From Brevibacterium luteolum (GTDB lineage Bacteria; Actinomycetota; Actinomycetes; Actinomycetales; Brevibacteriaceae), in NCBI RefSeq assembly GCF_013004595.1, contig NZ_JABEMC010000001.1, positions 310,001-374,000 of the forward strand: a stretch of DNA of 64,000 nt, read 5' to 3'. Both the position numbers and the translations under genes were made by a program. The notes beneath the pieces were generated by a model that was not told the DNA's origin, made no database searches, and was given only the letters and a program-made list of their open reading frames with translations. Below, in pieces: positions 1-9,220 of this stretch (the first letter of the stretch is position 1; every line of letters begins with the position of its first letter).

Positions 1-1372
1 GGAACAGACGTTGCTGGTGTCTGGCGGACAGCGAGGCCGCCAAGGTAATCGTACCGAGCCGGCCGAGGAACATGAGAGCACTGAGGACGTACAGACCGGC
101 ATCAGGGGACTTCTCCGTCACCCCGGAGGACAGCCCGCAGGTGGCGAAGGCGGAGATGACATCGAAGATGACAGCGTCGAGCGGCAGCCGCGTGATGTGC
201 AGCATCAGCAGGGTGCCGACGAAGACGAGAGCGGCGCCGGCGAGCGTGATCGAGATCGCCACGCGCACCGCTGCCGGGTCGATGCGCCGGTGGAAGACGG
301 TGACGTCCCTGAGCCCGCGCGCCTCGGCGAGCGCGGCGAGGACGAGCACCGAGATCGTCGTGACCTTGATACCGCCGGCGGTCGAGGACGAGCCGCCGCC
401 GATGAACATGAGGACGTCGATGAGCAGATGGCTGGTGCCGTACATCTGGGTGACGTCGATCGAGGCCATGCCCCCAGACCGCGGCATCGCAGCCATGAAC
501 AGGGTGTTGGTGATCGAATCGCCCAGGCTCAACCCGCCGATCGTCTTCTCGTTGCCGGATTCGAAGATGTACAGCAGCACGAAGGACACGAGCAGCAGCA
601 GTCCGGTGGTCGCCAGCGTCAGCTTCGTGTGCAGGTCCCAGCCGCGCGGGCGATTCCACGTGATCGCGACCATGAGCACCACCGGGAAGCCGAGCGAGCC
701 GATGAGCATCGAGACCATGAGCACCATGAGGATCCACGGATCGTCGGCGAAGTACTCGATGCCCCCGGTGTGCAGCGTGAACCCGGCGTTGTTGAAGGAG
801 GTCACGGCATAGAACAGGCCGTGCCACAGCGCTTCGCCCAGCGTCTCGCCGCGGATGAGGAAGCGGGGGGTGAGCAGGGCCATGATGACAGCTTCGACGG
901 CGAAGATCGTGATGAGCACTGCGCGCAGCAGCGTGCCGACCTGGCCGATCTGGAAGGTGTTCGTCGCCTGTGCGGCGATGAGCCGCTGACGCACGCCCAG
1001 CCGTTTCGACACCGCCATCCCGAGCAGCGACGCCAGTGTCAGGATGCCGAGGCCGCCGACCTGCATCGCCGCGACCATCACCCAGTGGCCGAACGTCGAC
1101 CAGTACTCCTCGGTCACGACCGGGGTCAGGCCGGTGACGCAGACGGTGGACACAGCGACGAACAGGCTGTTGGCGAACGAGTAGTCGGACGTGTCGGCGT
1201 GGGCGACCGGCAGCGACAGCAGCACCGTGAAGATCGCGATCGCGATGACGAACGAGGCGATCGCCAGCCGTGCCGGCGAGGCCTCGGCGACCTCGTCGAG
1301 GACGTCGCGCAGCCGCCGCCCCGGGTGGAACACCCGGTCGGTGAAGGTCGTCTTCGGTCGCTGATGAGCCAC
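1..1372 (-). CDS. TrkH-family potassium uptake membrane subunit (3' end cut by window edge)
   Basis: Channel subunit for K+ uptake in the cytoplasmic membrane, normally gated by a TrkA/KtrA-type nucleotide-binding partner, which is not in view. About 457 residues are visible and the reading frame is open to base 1. The four pore-loop filters of the family can be read in order: VCVTGLTPV, SFNNAGFTL, MPRSGGMAS and FATCGLSSG. The conserved GGGSSSTAGGIK stretch follows the third. The GTG at 1372 is chosen because a TACACT -10 hexamer ends 6 nt upstream, implying a leaderless mRNA; no Shine-Dalgarno is present. It is divergent from the deacetylase gene. The family call is secure, but TrkH and KtrB cannot be told apart here. 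Confidence 0.9.
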   Translation of the reverse strand, partial: MAHQRPKTTFTDRVFHPGRRLRDVLDEVAEASPARLAIASFVIAIAIFTVLLSLPVAHADTSDYSFANSLFVAVSTVCVTGLTPVVTEEYWSTFGHWVMVAAMQVGGLGILTLASLLGMAVSKRLGVRQRLIAAQATNTFQIGQVGTLLRAVLITIFAVEAVIMALLTPRFLIRGETLGEALWHGLFYAVTSFNNAGFTLHTGGIEYFADDPWILMVLMVSMLIGSLGFPVVLMVAITWNRPRGWDLHTKLTLATTGLLLLVSFVLLYIFESGNEKTIGGLSLGDSITNTLFMAAMPRSGGMASIDVTQMYGTSHLLIDVLMFIGGGSSSTAGGIKVTTISVLVLAALAEARGLRDVTVFHRRIDPAAVRVAISITLAGAALVFVGTLLMLHITRLPLDAVIFDVISAFATCGLSSGVTEKSPDAGLYVLSALMFLGRLGTITLAASLSARHQQRLF

Positions 1373-1378
1373 AGCATC

Positions 1379-1384
1379 AGTGTA
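1379..1384 (-). promoter_or_regulatory. -10 hexamer TACACT for the TrkH-family gene (leaderless)
   Basis: TACACT on the minus strand lies exactly 6 nt before the GTG start at 1372, so transcription should begin at the start codon. Confidence 0.5.
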
Positions 1385-1472
1385 GCCGGGGGCGGCGCGG
1401 CTGCCGCGGCGCTGGCGGGCAGGCGTATGGCGGCTGTGGCGGGGCGCTGTTCCGCAGCTCACACCGAACCAG

Positions 1473-1478
1473 TAGAGT
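1473..1478 (+). promoter_or_regulatory. -10 hexamer TAGAGT for the deacetylase gene (leaderless)
   Basis: TAGAGT is followed by 6 nt and then the ATG at 1485. No Shine-Dalgarno is seen. Confidence 0.5.
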
Positions 1479-1484
1479 GTGGCC

Positions 1485-2687
1485 ATGGCCAAGCGAGAGA
1501 CAGAAGTCTTCGTCATCTGGGACGAATCCTTCACGCAGTACAACTTCGGACCGACCCATCCGATGAACCCGCTGCGCCTCGACCTGACCGCGAAGCTCGC
1601 GACCGAATTCGGTCTCTTCGACCACCCTCGCATCCACATCTCCGGCGTCGGCGGCGTCGACGAGGACGCGCTCGCAGCCCTGCACACCCAGGACTTCATC
1701 GACGCAGTCAAACGCGCCGAGACGACCACGGACATCGCCCCTGACGTTGCGCAGACCTTCGGAGTCGGCACCGATGACGTGCCCCGCTTCGACAGGATCC
1801 ACGAAGCCTCCGGACGGATCTTCCAAGGCAGTCTCGAAGCCGCCCGCGCCATCACCTCGGGACGCTATGAGCGGGCGGTGAACTTCTGCGGCGGGATGCA
1901 CCATGCGATGCCGGGCAGGGCCGCCGGATTCTGCATCTACAACGACCTCGCCGCCGCCATCCAGCATTTCCTCGACCACGGCTATGAGCGGGTCTGCTAC
2001 ATCGACCTCGACGCCCACCACGGTGACGGCACCGAGCGCTTCTACTGGGACGACCCGCGGGTTATGACGATCTCCGTGCACGAGAACGGCCGCTTCCTGT
2101 TCCCCGGTACCGGCTTCGCCAACGACATCGGCGGACTCGACGCCGCCGCCTCAGCGGTCAACATCGCCCTGCCCCCGCGCACCGACGACCACGACTGGCT
2201 GCGCGCCCTCGACGCCGTCGTCCCGGCCGTCATCCGCGAATTCGACCCGCAGGTCATCGTCAGCCAGCACGGCTGCGACGGTCACTCCGCCGACCCGCTC
2301 ACCCACCTGCGGCTCAGCGTCGATGCGATGCGGGTGGCCACTCAGTGGGTGCGCGACCTTGCCGACGATTACGCCAACGGCAAGTGGCTGGCCACCGGCG
2401 GCGGCGGATATGCGCTCGTCGAAGTGGTGCCGCGCGCCTGGACGAACCTCGTCGCGATCGCGGCTGGAGCCGACATCGACCCCGCCACCGCGCTGCCGGA
2501 GCGCTGGCGGACCTACGTCGAGGACGTCACCCGCATCACTGCCCCGCATATGATGACCGACGGCCACGACGGCACCTTCGACCCGTGGGCCAACGGCTAC
2601 GATCCTGAATCCGACCTCGACCGCACAGTCATGTCGACACGGAAGAACATCTTTCCCTTCTACGGCCTCGACGCCCACTTCGACTGA
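1485..2687 (+). CDS. AcuC/histone-deacetylase-like zinc hydrolase
   Basis: Member of the arginase/deacetylase fold family. In acetoin-using bacteria AcuC removes acetyl groups from acetyl-CoA synthetase; the substrate here is unknown. The 400-residue length matches full-length family members. The catalytic His-His pair is at residues 139-140 (GGMHHAMPG). The zinc-binding Asp-x-His is at 176-178 within YIDLDAHHGDGT, and a later glycine-rich TGGGGYAL loop is intact. ATG 1485 is preferred over an in-frame GTG at 1479 because of its spacing from the -10 hexamer. It appears to be a single-gene unit: the next gene has its own promoter. Deacetylase chemistry is well supported; the target is not. Confidence 0.88.
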   Translation: MAKRETEVFVIWDESFTQYNFGPTHPMNPLRLDLTAKLATEFGLFDHPRIHISGVGGVDEDALAALHTQDFIDAVKRAETTTDIAPDVAQTFGVGTDDVPRFDRIHEASGRIFQGSLEAARAITSGRYERAVNFCGGMHHAMPGRAAGFCIYNDLAAAIQHFLDHGYERVCYIDLDAHHGDGTERFYWDDPRVMTISVHENGRFLFPGTGFANDIGGLDAAASAVNIALPPRTDDHDWLRALDAVVPAVIREFDPQVIVSQHGCDGHSADPLTHLRLSVDAMRVATQWVRDLADDYANGKWLATGGGGYALVEVVPRAWTNLVAIAAGADIDPATALPERWRTYVEDVTRITAPHMMTDGHDGTFDPWANGYDPESDLDRTVMSTRKNIFPFYGLDAHFD

Positions 2688-2734
2688 CATCCGACCCGCC
2701 GCGCAGGCGGCCTCCTTGACTCGAGTGCGCAGTT

Positions 2735-2762
2735 TTGGAATAGCTCCAGGCAACGATAGAAT
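2735..2762 (+). promoter_or_regulatory. Promoter of the bS22 gene
   Basis: TTGGAA (2735-2740) and TAGAAT (2757-2762) are separated by 16 bp, a sigma-70-type arrangement. A leader of about 60 nt precedes the ATG at 2831. Confidence 0.5.
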
Positions 2763-2830
2763 TAAGCGGTTACGTCTGACAGGCGAACGATCAGTGTTCG
2801 CCCCGATCGCCTACCCGTGAGGATTTATCT

Positions 2831-2929
2831 ATGGGCTCAGTCATCAAGAAGCGCCGCAAGCGGATGTCGAAGAAGAAGCACCGGAAGCTTCTGCGCAAGA
2901 CCCGCCACCAGCGCCGCAACAAGAAGTAA
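2831..2929 (+). CDS. 30S ribosomal protein bS22 (AURKAIP1/COX24 domain)
   Basis: A 32-residue, extremely basic protein starting [19 protein letters not shown] and ending RRNKK. This is the signature of the tiny actinobacterial ribosomal protein bS22, which binds 16S rRNA near the decoding and subunit interface. It is easily missed because of its size. It has its own promoter (2735-2762), a GTGAGG Shine-Dalgarno about 9 nt upstream, and a hairpin terminator directly after the stop, so it is probably a single-gene transcript. The identification rests on near-identity to remembered mycobacterial bS22. Confidence 0.9.
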   Translation: MGSVIKKRRKRMSKKKHRKLLRKTRHQRRNKK

Positions 2930-2943
2930 GCGGCTGCGTGCGT

Positions 2944-2969
2944 CCCCGTCGTTTCGTGCGGCGGGGTTT
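2944..2969 (+). terminator. Rho-independent-type terminator after bS22
   Basis: An 8-bp GC-rich stem (CCCCGTCG pairing with CGGCGGGG, one G-T pair) with a 7-nt loop, followed by TTT. Confidence 0.5.
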
Positions 2970-3019
2970 CGTGCTGATAAGGCCCCGGCACGCAGGCCGA
3001 CAGCGAGGAGGATGACCGG

Positions 3020-3286
3020 ATGAGCGTCGAGCTGACGTTCCTCACCCGCCCCGGATGCGGGCTGTGCGTCACCGCCATGGACGTCATCGAGGACACCCTC
3101 GGCGAGCACATCGCCGCAGGCGACGTCACGGTCACCACCGTCGACATCGAAACCGACGCCGACCTCCTCGCCCAGCACGAATGGGACATCCCCGTCGTGC
3201 TGCTCAACGGCCGCAAGCACTCCAAGCACCGCATCGACGGGACCCGGCTCAAGCGCACCGTCGAGACACTGCTCGCCCACGGCTGA
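3020..3286 (+). CDS. Glutaredoxin-like thiol protein (DUF836 type)
   Basis: An 88-residue thioredoxin-fold protein with a Cys-Gly-Leu-Cys redox motif at residues 13-16 (TRPGCGLC) and the cis-proline IPVV around residues 57-60. Its length matches the small actinobacterial glutaredoxin-like family that commonly sits just ahead of rex and hemA. A good Shine-Dalgarno (GAGGAGG, 8 nt spacing) supports the ATG at 3020. It is probably co-transcribed with rex 60 bp downstream. The physiological electron partner (mycothiol or thioredoxin reductase) cannot be read from the sequence. Confidence 0.85.
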   Translation: MSVELTFLTRPGCGLCVTAMDVIEDTLGEHIAAGDVTVTTVDIETDADLLAQHEWDIPVVLLNGRKHSKHRIDGTRLKRTVETLLAHG

Positions 3287-3346
3287 GACCGCCGGCGGGC
3301 CACACACCATACGGCATCGTGACACAGACAGGGGGTGAGGTCGTTG

Positions 3347-4060
3347 GTGAGCACCGCTTCGCAATCCGGCGGCACCGGACTGTCCTCCGTGCCCGCCCCG
3401 GTCGTCGCCCGCATGCCCGGCTACCTGCAGGCCCTTGATGAACTCGCCGCCGCCGGCCAGCAGACCGTCTCCAGCGAAGAGCTCGCCGGACGCTGCGCCG
3501 TCGGCTCGGCGATCCTGCGCCGCGACCTGTCCCACCTCGACTTCGCCGGCCGCCGCGGCGTCGGCTACGACACCGCCGCCCTCGGCGGCGCGGTGCGCCG
3601 CTTCCTTGGCCTCGACCGCACCCGCCGCATCGCCATCGCCGGTGCCGGCCGCCTCGGCTCGGCGATCGCCGACTACGCCGCCGTGCGCTTCAGCGGCTTC
3701 GAACTCACCGCAGTCTTCGACACCGCACCCGAGGTGGTGGGCACCACCGTCGGCGGCGCACCCGTCCTGCCGGTCGAGCAGCTCGCGTCCGTCACCACCG
3801 AGACCGGCATCGAGATGCTCATCATCGCCGTGCCCGCACCGGCCGCCCAGGCTGTGGCCGACGCGGCTGTGGCCGCCGGCATCACCGGGCTGCTCAACTT
3901 CGCCCCCACCATGGTCACCGTGCCCGAGGACGTGCACGTGCGCCATGTCGACCTCGCCACCGAGCTGCGGGTCCTCGCCCACTACACCGCCCCGGCCCAG
4001 CCGGCCGGAATCGACTCGACCGACCTCCGCAACACACGTCCTAGGGAGCATGCACTGTGA
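3347..4060 (+). CDS. rex: Redox-sensing transcriptional repressor Rex
   Basis: NADH/NAD+-sensing repressor of respiratory and fermentative genes. The N-terminal winged helix covers about residues 15-80 and includes LRRDLSHLDFAGRRGVGY. A Rossmann domain follows, with AGAGRLGSAI as the nucleotide-binding glycine motif, and a C-terminal swapped helix. At 237 residues it is slightly longer than usual because of a short N-terminal tail. GTG 3347 is chosen over GTG 3335 because GGTGAGG lies 6 nt ahead of it. The stop overlaps the hemA-hemC start (GTGA), placing the sensor in the same transcript as haem synthesis, an arrangement also known from streptomycetes. Confidence 0.92.
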   Translation: MSTASQSGGTGLSSVPAPVVARMPGYLQALDELAAAGQQTVSSEELAGRCAVGSAILRRDLSHLDFAGRRGVGYDTAALGGAVRRFLGLDRTRRIAIAGAGRLGSAIADYAAVRFSGFELTAVFDTAPEVVGTTVGGAPVLPVEQLASVTTETGIEMLIIAVPAPAAQAVADAAVAAGITGLLNFAPTMVTVPEDVHVRHVDLATELRVLAHYTAPAQPAGIDSTDLRNTRPREHAL

Positions 4061-6558
4061 CATTCCTCGTGCTCGGGATCTCACATCGGTCCGCACCGAT
4101 GTCCGTCCTCGATGCCATCGCCCTCGACTCAGATGGAGTCGAGGCGCTGCGCTCCGGGGTGCGCGCCGGTGACTACGTCGACGGCGCCTGCGTGCTCTCG
4201 ACCTGCAACCGGCTCGAGGTCATCGCCGACGCCTCGGCCTTCCACGGCGGCCTGGCCGACATCGGCTCCGCCCTCGTCGACGCCACCGGCCTGGACTGGA
4301 CGAGCCTGTCCGAGCACGTCTACGTCTACTACGACACCAAGGCCGTCGAACACCTCCTGACCCTGGCCTGCGGGCTCGACTCGATGGCCGTCGGCGAAGC
4401 CCAGATCCTCGGCCAGCTGCGCAGCGCCTACGTGCACGGCCAGCAGGCAGGGGAGCTGACGAAGGAGCTTGGCATCGTGCTGCAGCAGGCGCTGCGCGTC
4501 GGCAAACGCGCGCACGCCGAAACCGAACTCGACTCCGTCTCCCAGTCCCTGCTCGACAAGGCGCTGACCTCCGCCGAAGCCCACATCGGCAGCCTCGAGC
4601 GCTCCCGCGCACTCGTCGTCGGCGCCGGCGCGATGTCCGGACTGACCGTCGCGACCCTGCAGCGGGCGGGTGTTGCCCGCATCACCGTGATGAACCGGAC
4701 CCTGGAGAAGGCCGAACGGCTCGTCGCCCCCGTCGGCGGCCGTGCTGTCGAGCTCACCGCCGAGACGCTCACCGCGGAGATCGCCGATGCGGACCTCATC
4801 GTCTCCGTCACCGGTTCGCGCGGCACCGTGCTGAGCCGGGAGGACATCATCACCGGCATGCAGGCCGACTTCGACCAGCAGCCCAACAAGTTCCTCGTCG
4901 ACCTGGCACTCCCGCACGACATCGACCCGAGCGTGCGGGAACTGCCCCACATCCGGCTCATCGGCCTCGGGGAGCTGTCCGAGATGTTCGCCGAATCCGA
5001 TCTGCGCAGCCCGTCCGGCGTCGTCGAAATCGTCGCCGAAGTCCGCAGCATCATCCGCTCAGAGCTCGCCGCCTACCGCGCTGAGCACAAGGCCCGCTCG
5101 ATCGCCCCGACCGTCACCGCGCTGCGCTCGCATGCCGAGACCACCGTGGCCGGCGAGTTCGAGCGACTGAGCCGCAAGATCGGCGCGAAGGTCGACAGCG
5201 AGGTGCTCGACGAAATCCGCACCGCGCTCAAGCGCACCGCCGACAAGCTCGTCCACACCCCGACCGTGCGGGTCAAGCAGCTGTCCGTGCAGGACTCCGA
5301 CGTCGACTACGCCGCAGCCCTGACCCAGCTCTTCGACCTCAGTGCCACCTCCGGCCGCCGAGGAGAGCCCCAGCGCATCGACCGGTCGAAGGTCTCGGTC
5401 ACCGCTCCCGGTGTCGCACCGGTCAGCGCACGCGATGACCACCACGTCGAAGCCGACGGGCTGCGCCCGGTCGCCGACCACACCCTCGACGTCGTCGAAC
5501 CGGCCCACTACACCGGCCGCACCGTCAAGCTCGGCACCCGCCGCTCACGGCTGGCCCGCTCCCAGTCGACCGCCGTCGCCCAGCAGATCGCCGCCCAGAC
5601 CGGCTGGCGTGTTGAGATCGTCGAAGTCGTCACCGAAGGCGACGTGAATATGAGCCCGCTGGCCGCCATGGGCGGCTCCGGCGTCTTCGTCTCCGCCGTG
5701 CGCACCGCACTGCTGACCGGCAAGATCGACATCGCCGTCCACTCGCTCAAGGACCTGCCGACCGCCCCGGCCGCCGGCATCGACCTCGTCGCCGTGCCCC
5801 CGCGCGTCGACCCCTCCGATGTGCTCATCGCCCGCGACGGCATGACCTTAGCCGAACTGCCGGCCGGTGCTGTGCTCGGCACCGGCTCGCCGAGGCGCGC
5901 CGCCCAGCTGCGCGCCGCCCGGCCCGACATCGAAGTCCGCGGCGTGCGCGGCAACGTCGACACCCGCATCAAGCACGTCACCGACGGCCGCCTCGACGGC
6001 GTCGTCCTCGCCGCAGCCGGCGTGCGCCGCATCGGCCGGCTGGTCGAAGTCACCGACGTCCTCGACGCCGCCGTCATGCTCCCAGCCCCCGGACAGGGCG
6101 CCCTGGCCGTCGAATGCCGGGCCGCCAACGCCGATGTCGGCGAATTCGACACCGAGCTGCGCACAGCCCTGTCAGGCATCCACGATGCCGACACCGCCCT
6201 GGCCGTGCAGGCCGAACGCGCGATCCTCGCCCACGCCGAAGCCGGCTGCTCAGCCCCGATCGGCGCGCTCGCCGAGATCGACGGCAATGCCCTCACCCTC
6301 ACCGGCGTGATGGCAGACGACACCGGCCGCCTGCAGCGGGCGACCCGCACCGCCGACCTCACCACCGCCTCGGGCGCGGAGGACCACCCGCTCATCGCCA
6401 AGGAGCTCGGCAGTGCGATCGCCGACGAGCTGCTCACCATCCTCGGGGTCGTCCCCGACACCGTCACCGGCGCCAACGCTCCCAGCGAGCACATCGACCC
6501 GCGCAGCGAGCACGCCGCGGCAGCCGACCGGCAGCCCGTGAGCGAGGTGAGCCGATGA
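4057..6558 (+). CDS. hemAC: Glutamyl-tRNA reductase / hydroxymethylbilane synthase fusion (HemA-HemC)
   Basis: One uninterrupted 833-residue frame joins two haem enzymes. Residues 1 to about 430 are glutamyl-tRNA reductase: SHRSAPMSVLD at the start, the catalytic Cys50 in VLSTCNRLE, and VVGAGAMSG in the NADPH domain. A polar linker of about 55 residues follows. From about residue 486 comes porphobilinogen deaminase: KLGTRRSRLARSQS, VHSLKDLPT, GSPRRAAQL, RGNVDTR, and the dipyrromethane-cofactor cysteine at residue 731 in EAGCSAPIGA. The product would carry out the first committed step and a later step of the C5 tetrapyrrole pathway. The start is a GTG overlapping the rex stop. All key residues seen are intact, so both halves are expected to be active. 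Confidence 0.95.
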   Translation: MTFLVLGISHRSAPMSVLDAIALDSDGVEALRSGVRAGDYVDGACVLSTCNRLEVIADASAFHGGLADIGSALVDATGLDWTSLSEHVYVYYDTKAVEHLLTLACGLDSMAVGEAQILGQLRSAYVHGQQAGELTKELGIVLQQALRVGKRAHAETELDSVSQSLLDKALTSAEAHIGSLERSRALVVGAGAMSGLTVATLQRAGVARITVMNRTLEKAERLVAPVGGRAVELTAETLTAEIADADLIVSVTGSRGTVLSREDIITGMQADFDQQPNKFLVDLALPHDIDPSVRELPHIRLIGLGELSEMFAESDLRSPSGVVEIVAEVRSIIRSELAAYRAEHKARSIAPTVTALRSHAETTVAGEFERLSRKIGAKVDSEVLDEIRTALKRTADKLVHTPTVRVKQLSVQDSDVDYAAALTQLFDLSATSGRRGEPQRIDRSKVSVTAPGVAPVSARDDHHVEADGLRPVADHTLDVVEPAHYTGRTVKLGTRRSRLARSQSTAVAQQIAAQTGWRVEIVEVVTEGDVNMSPLAAMGGSGVFVSAVRTALLTGKIDIAVHSLKDLPTAPAAGIDLVAVPPRVDPSDVLIARDGMTLAELPAGAVLGTGSPRRAAQLRAARPDIEVRGVRGNVDTRIKHVTDGRLDGVVLAAAGVRRIGRLVEVTDVLDAAVMLPAPGQGALAVECRAANADVGEFDTELRTALSGIHDADTALAVQAERAILAHAEAGCSAPIGALAEIDGNALTLTGVMADDTGRLQRATRTADLTTASGAEDHPLIAKELGSAIADELLTILGVVPDTVTGANAPSEHIDPRSEHAAAADRQPVSEVSR

Positions 6559-8159
6559 GCAAGGACTCCCGTCCCGAGGCGCAGGCCGCCGTCCGCCCGA
6601 TCGTCCACTTCCTCGGCGCCGGACCCGGCGACCCGGGCCTCATGACGTACAAGGGCGCTGAGCTGCTCGAACGCGCCACCCTCGTCGTCTACGACGCAGG
6701 CGAACTCGACGACATCGTCGACGCCTACGTGCCCGCCACCGCCACCCGGCTCGACTCAGCCGAACTCGGCGCAGCGGCGACCACCCGCGGGCGCAAGCTC
6801 GCCCAGCTGGCCCGCGAGCACACCCGGGTCGTGCGCATCGTCCCGCACGACGGCGTGCTGTTCTCCACCACCACCGATGAGGCCGCCGGCTGCAAGCGCA
6901 ACGGTGTCGACTTCGAGATCGTGCCCGGCGTGGGCCTGACCTCGTCGATGTCGGCCTACACCGGCACCCCGATCACCACGAGCCGGGTGCGCTCGGTGCG
7001 CTTCATCGAGGCGAGCCCGCAGACCTACGTCGACGTCGCCCGCCACCGCAACACCGGCCACGTCATCACCGGCAGCGTCGACGAGGTCTCGGTGGCCATC
7101 GACAGCCTGCTCGGCGACGACTGGGATGCTGACACCCCGATCCTGCTCACGATCGAGGTCTCGACCCTCCAGCAGGTCTCCGTGGAGACGACGCTCGGGG
7201 ATTCCGGCCCGCACCTGGCCAAAGCGCGCCCCGACCAGCGGGTCGTCATGCTCATGGGCCAGGGCATCGACATGCGCAAAGAGCTGTCCTGGTTCGAGAC
7301 GAAACCGCTGTTCGGCTGGAAGGTGCTCATCCCGCGCACCCGCGAACAGGCCTCTGCCACCCAGGACCTGCTGGCCGAGTACGGTGCCGAGGGCACGATC
7401 GTGCCGACGATCGCGATCCAGCCGCCGCGCACCCCGAACCAGATGGAGAAGGCGATCCGCGCGCTCGTCGAAGGCGACTACCAGTGGGTCGGCTTCACGT
7501 CTGTCAACGCTGTGACCGTCGTGCGCAACTGGCTCGAGGACCTCGGCCTCGACGCCCGCTGCCTGGCCGGAGTCAAGGTCGCCGCCGTCGGCGACCAGAC
7601 CGCTGCCAGCCTGCAGGAATGGGGTGTGATCCCCGACCTCGTGCCCTCCGGTGAGCAGTCCGCCCGCGGCATGCTCGAAGACTGGCCGCCCTTCGACGAC
7701 GGCTACCACGCGATGAACCGGGTGCTGCTGCCGCGCGCCGACATCGCCGGCGAGGTGCTCGTCACCGGGCTGCGCGAGGAGGGCTGGGAGGTCGACGACG
7801 TCACCGCCTACCGCACCGTGCGCGCCGCCCCACCACCGGCCCCCGTGCGCGAGGCGATCAAGCGCGGCGACTTCGACGCGGTGCTCTTCACCTCCTCATC
7901 GACCGTTCGCAACCTCGTCGGCATCGCCGGCAAGCCCTTCCACACCACCGTCGTCGCCTGCATCGGCCCGGCGACGGCACAGACCGCCGAAGACCACGGA
8001 CTGCGCGTCGACGTCATGGCAGATGAGGCCAACCTCGGCTCCGTCGTCGCCGGACTCGTCGAGCACGCCCGCGCCCGCCGCGAGGAGATGCTCGCCGCAG
8101 GCCGCACCCCGCTGCGCCCGTCGCAGACCCGCCGACGCAGCTCACGCCGCAAGAAGTGA
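6555..8159 (+). CDS. hemD: SUMT-like / uroporphyrinogen-III synthase fusion (HemD)
   Basis: A 534-residue two-domain protein overlapping the hemC stop (ATGA). The N-terminal half (about 12-250) has the fold signature of uroporphyrinogen-III methyltransferase ([18 protein letters not shown]). It lacks the family's second SAM-binding motif of the GDPxxFGRG type: the equivalent stretch reads [17 protein letters not shown]. Methyltransferase activity is therefore doubtful. The C-terminal half (about 258-520) is uroporphyrinogen-III synthase with [30 protein letters not shown] and FTSSSTVRN. The whole resembles mycobacterial HemD in layout. A basic tail ends the protein. Cyclisation of hydroxymethylbilane is the confident role. 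Confidence 0.92.
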   Translation: MSKDSRPEAQAAVRPIVHFLGAGPGDPGLMTYKGAELLERATLVVYDAGELDDIVDAYVPATATRLDSAELGAAATTRGRKLAQLAREHTRVVRIVPHDGVLFSTTTDEAAGCKRNGVDFEIVPGVGLTSSMSAYTGTPITTSRVRSVRFIEASPQTYVDVARHRNTGHVITGSVDEVSVAIDSLLGDDWDADTPILLTIEVSTLQQVSVETTLGDSGPHLAKARPDQRVVMLMGQGIDMRKELSWFETKPLFGWKVLIPRTREQASATQDLLAEYGAEGTIVPTIAIQPPRTPNQMEKAIRALVEGDYQWVGFTSVNAVTVVRNWLEDLGLDARCLAGVKVAAVGDQTAASLQEWGVIPDLVPSGEQSARGMLEDWPPFDDGYHAMNRVLLPRADIAGEVLVTGLREEGWEVDDVTAYRTVRAAPPPAPVREAIKRGDFDAVLFTSSSTVRNLVGIAGKPFHTTVVACIGPATAQTAEDHGLRVDVMADEANLGSVVAGLVEHARARREEMLAAGRTPLRPSQTRRRSSRRKK

Positions 8160-8167
8160 GGATGCAC

Positions 8168-9220
8168 ATGACGCCCACCCCCTCCGCACACACCGCTGAC
8201 CGCACCATCGGCCTGGCCCCGGGCGCGATCCGCCCGCGCCGCCTGCGCACCACCCCGGCCCTGCGCCGGCTCGTGGCCGAACACCGCCTCGACCCCGCGC
8301 AGCTCATCCTGCCGATGTTCGTCAAGGAGACCCTCGACGCCCCCGTCGAGCTGCAGGGCATGCCCGGGGTCTTCCAGCACACCCTCGACTCGCTCGTTAC
8401 CGCGGCCCGGCAGGCCGCAGCCGCTGGAGTCGGGGGAATCATGCTCTTCGGCATCCCCGCCGAACGCGACCCCGAGGGCAGCCAGGCGTGCGCCGCTGAT
8501 GGGATCCTCAACCGCGCCATCACGGCTGTGGCCGAGGCGGTCGGCGAGGACACCGTCGTCATGGCCGATCTGTGCCTCGACGAGTTCACCTCCCACGGCC
8601 ACTGCGGCGTGCTCGCCGATGATGGCAGCGTCGACAACGACGCCACCCTCGACCTGTATGCCCAGATGGCGCTCGCTCAGGCCCGCGCCGGCGCCCACGT
8701 GCTCGGGCTGTCGGGCATGATGGACGGCCAGGTCGCCGCCGTGCGCGCCACCCTCGATGCCGCCGGATTCACCGACGTTGTGGTGCTCGGCTACACCGCC
8801 AAGTACTCTTCGGCCTTCTACGGGCCCTTCCGCGAAGCCGTCGAATCCCAGCTCGAAGGCGACCGCCGCACCTACCAGCAGGATCCGGCCAACGGCCGCG
8901 AGGCGATGCGCGAACTCGAACTCGACCTCGCCGAAGGCGCTGACATCGTCATGGTCAAGCCTGGTCTGCCCTACCTCGACGTCCTCGCCCAGGTCGCCGA
9001 GGCCTCCCCGGTGCCGGTGTGGGCCTACCAGATCTCCGGCGAATACGCGATGGTCGAGTTCGCCGCCCGGGCAGGGGCCATCGACCGGATGCCGGCGATC
9101 CTCGAAAGCCTCACCTGCTTTGTGCGCGCCGGCGCCGATGCGGTGCTCACCTACTGGGCGACCGAAGTCGCCGAGCACCTGAACGCCGCGGCCGCCGGAA
9201 CGGCAGGCAGGCGAGGATGA
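8168..9220 (+). CDS. hemB: Delta-aminolevulinic acid dehydratase (porphobilinogen synthase)
   Basis: Condenses two 5-aminolevulinate molecules to porphobilinogen. The 350-residue length is usual. The two active-site lysines are Lys212 ([13 protein letters not shown]) and Lys264 ([11 protein letters not shown]); the latter forms the Schiff base. The metal loop reads [15 protein letters not shown], so one of the three zinc cysteines is Asp, as I recall for actinobacterial enzymes. ATG 8168 is chosen because GTGAGG sits 6 nt upstream and partly covers the hemD stop. The gene is tightly packed in the haem operon. Confidence 0.95.
   Translation: MTPTPSAHTADRTIGLAPGAIRPRRLRTTPALRRLVAEHRLDPAQLILPMFVKETLDAPVELQGMPGVFQHTLDSLVTAARQAAAAGVGGIMLFGIPAERDPEGSQACAADGILNRAITAVAEAVGEDTVVMADLCLDEFTSHGHCGVLADDGSVDNDATLDLYAQMALAQARAGAHVLGLSGMMDGQVAAVRATLDAAGFTDVVVLGYTAKYSSAFYGPFREAVESQLEGDRRTYQQDPANGREAMRELELDLAEGADIVMVKPGLPYLDVLAQVAEASPVPVWAYQISGEYAMVEFAARAGAIDRMPAILESLTCFVRAGADAVLTYWATEVAEHLNAAAAGTAGRRG

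Noticed and set aside
11-1744. 577-codon plus-strand open frame over the TrkH gene
   Set aside because: It is antisense to a protein with all TrkH pore motifs. Its translation is low-complexity Arg/Asp/Glu/Gln of the kind produced opposite GC-rich coding sequence.
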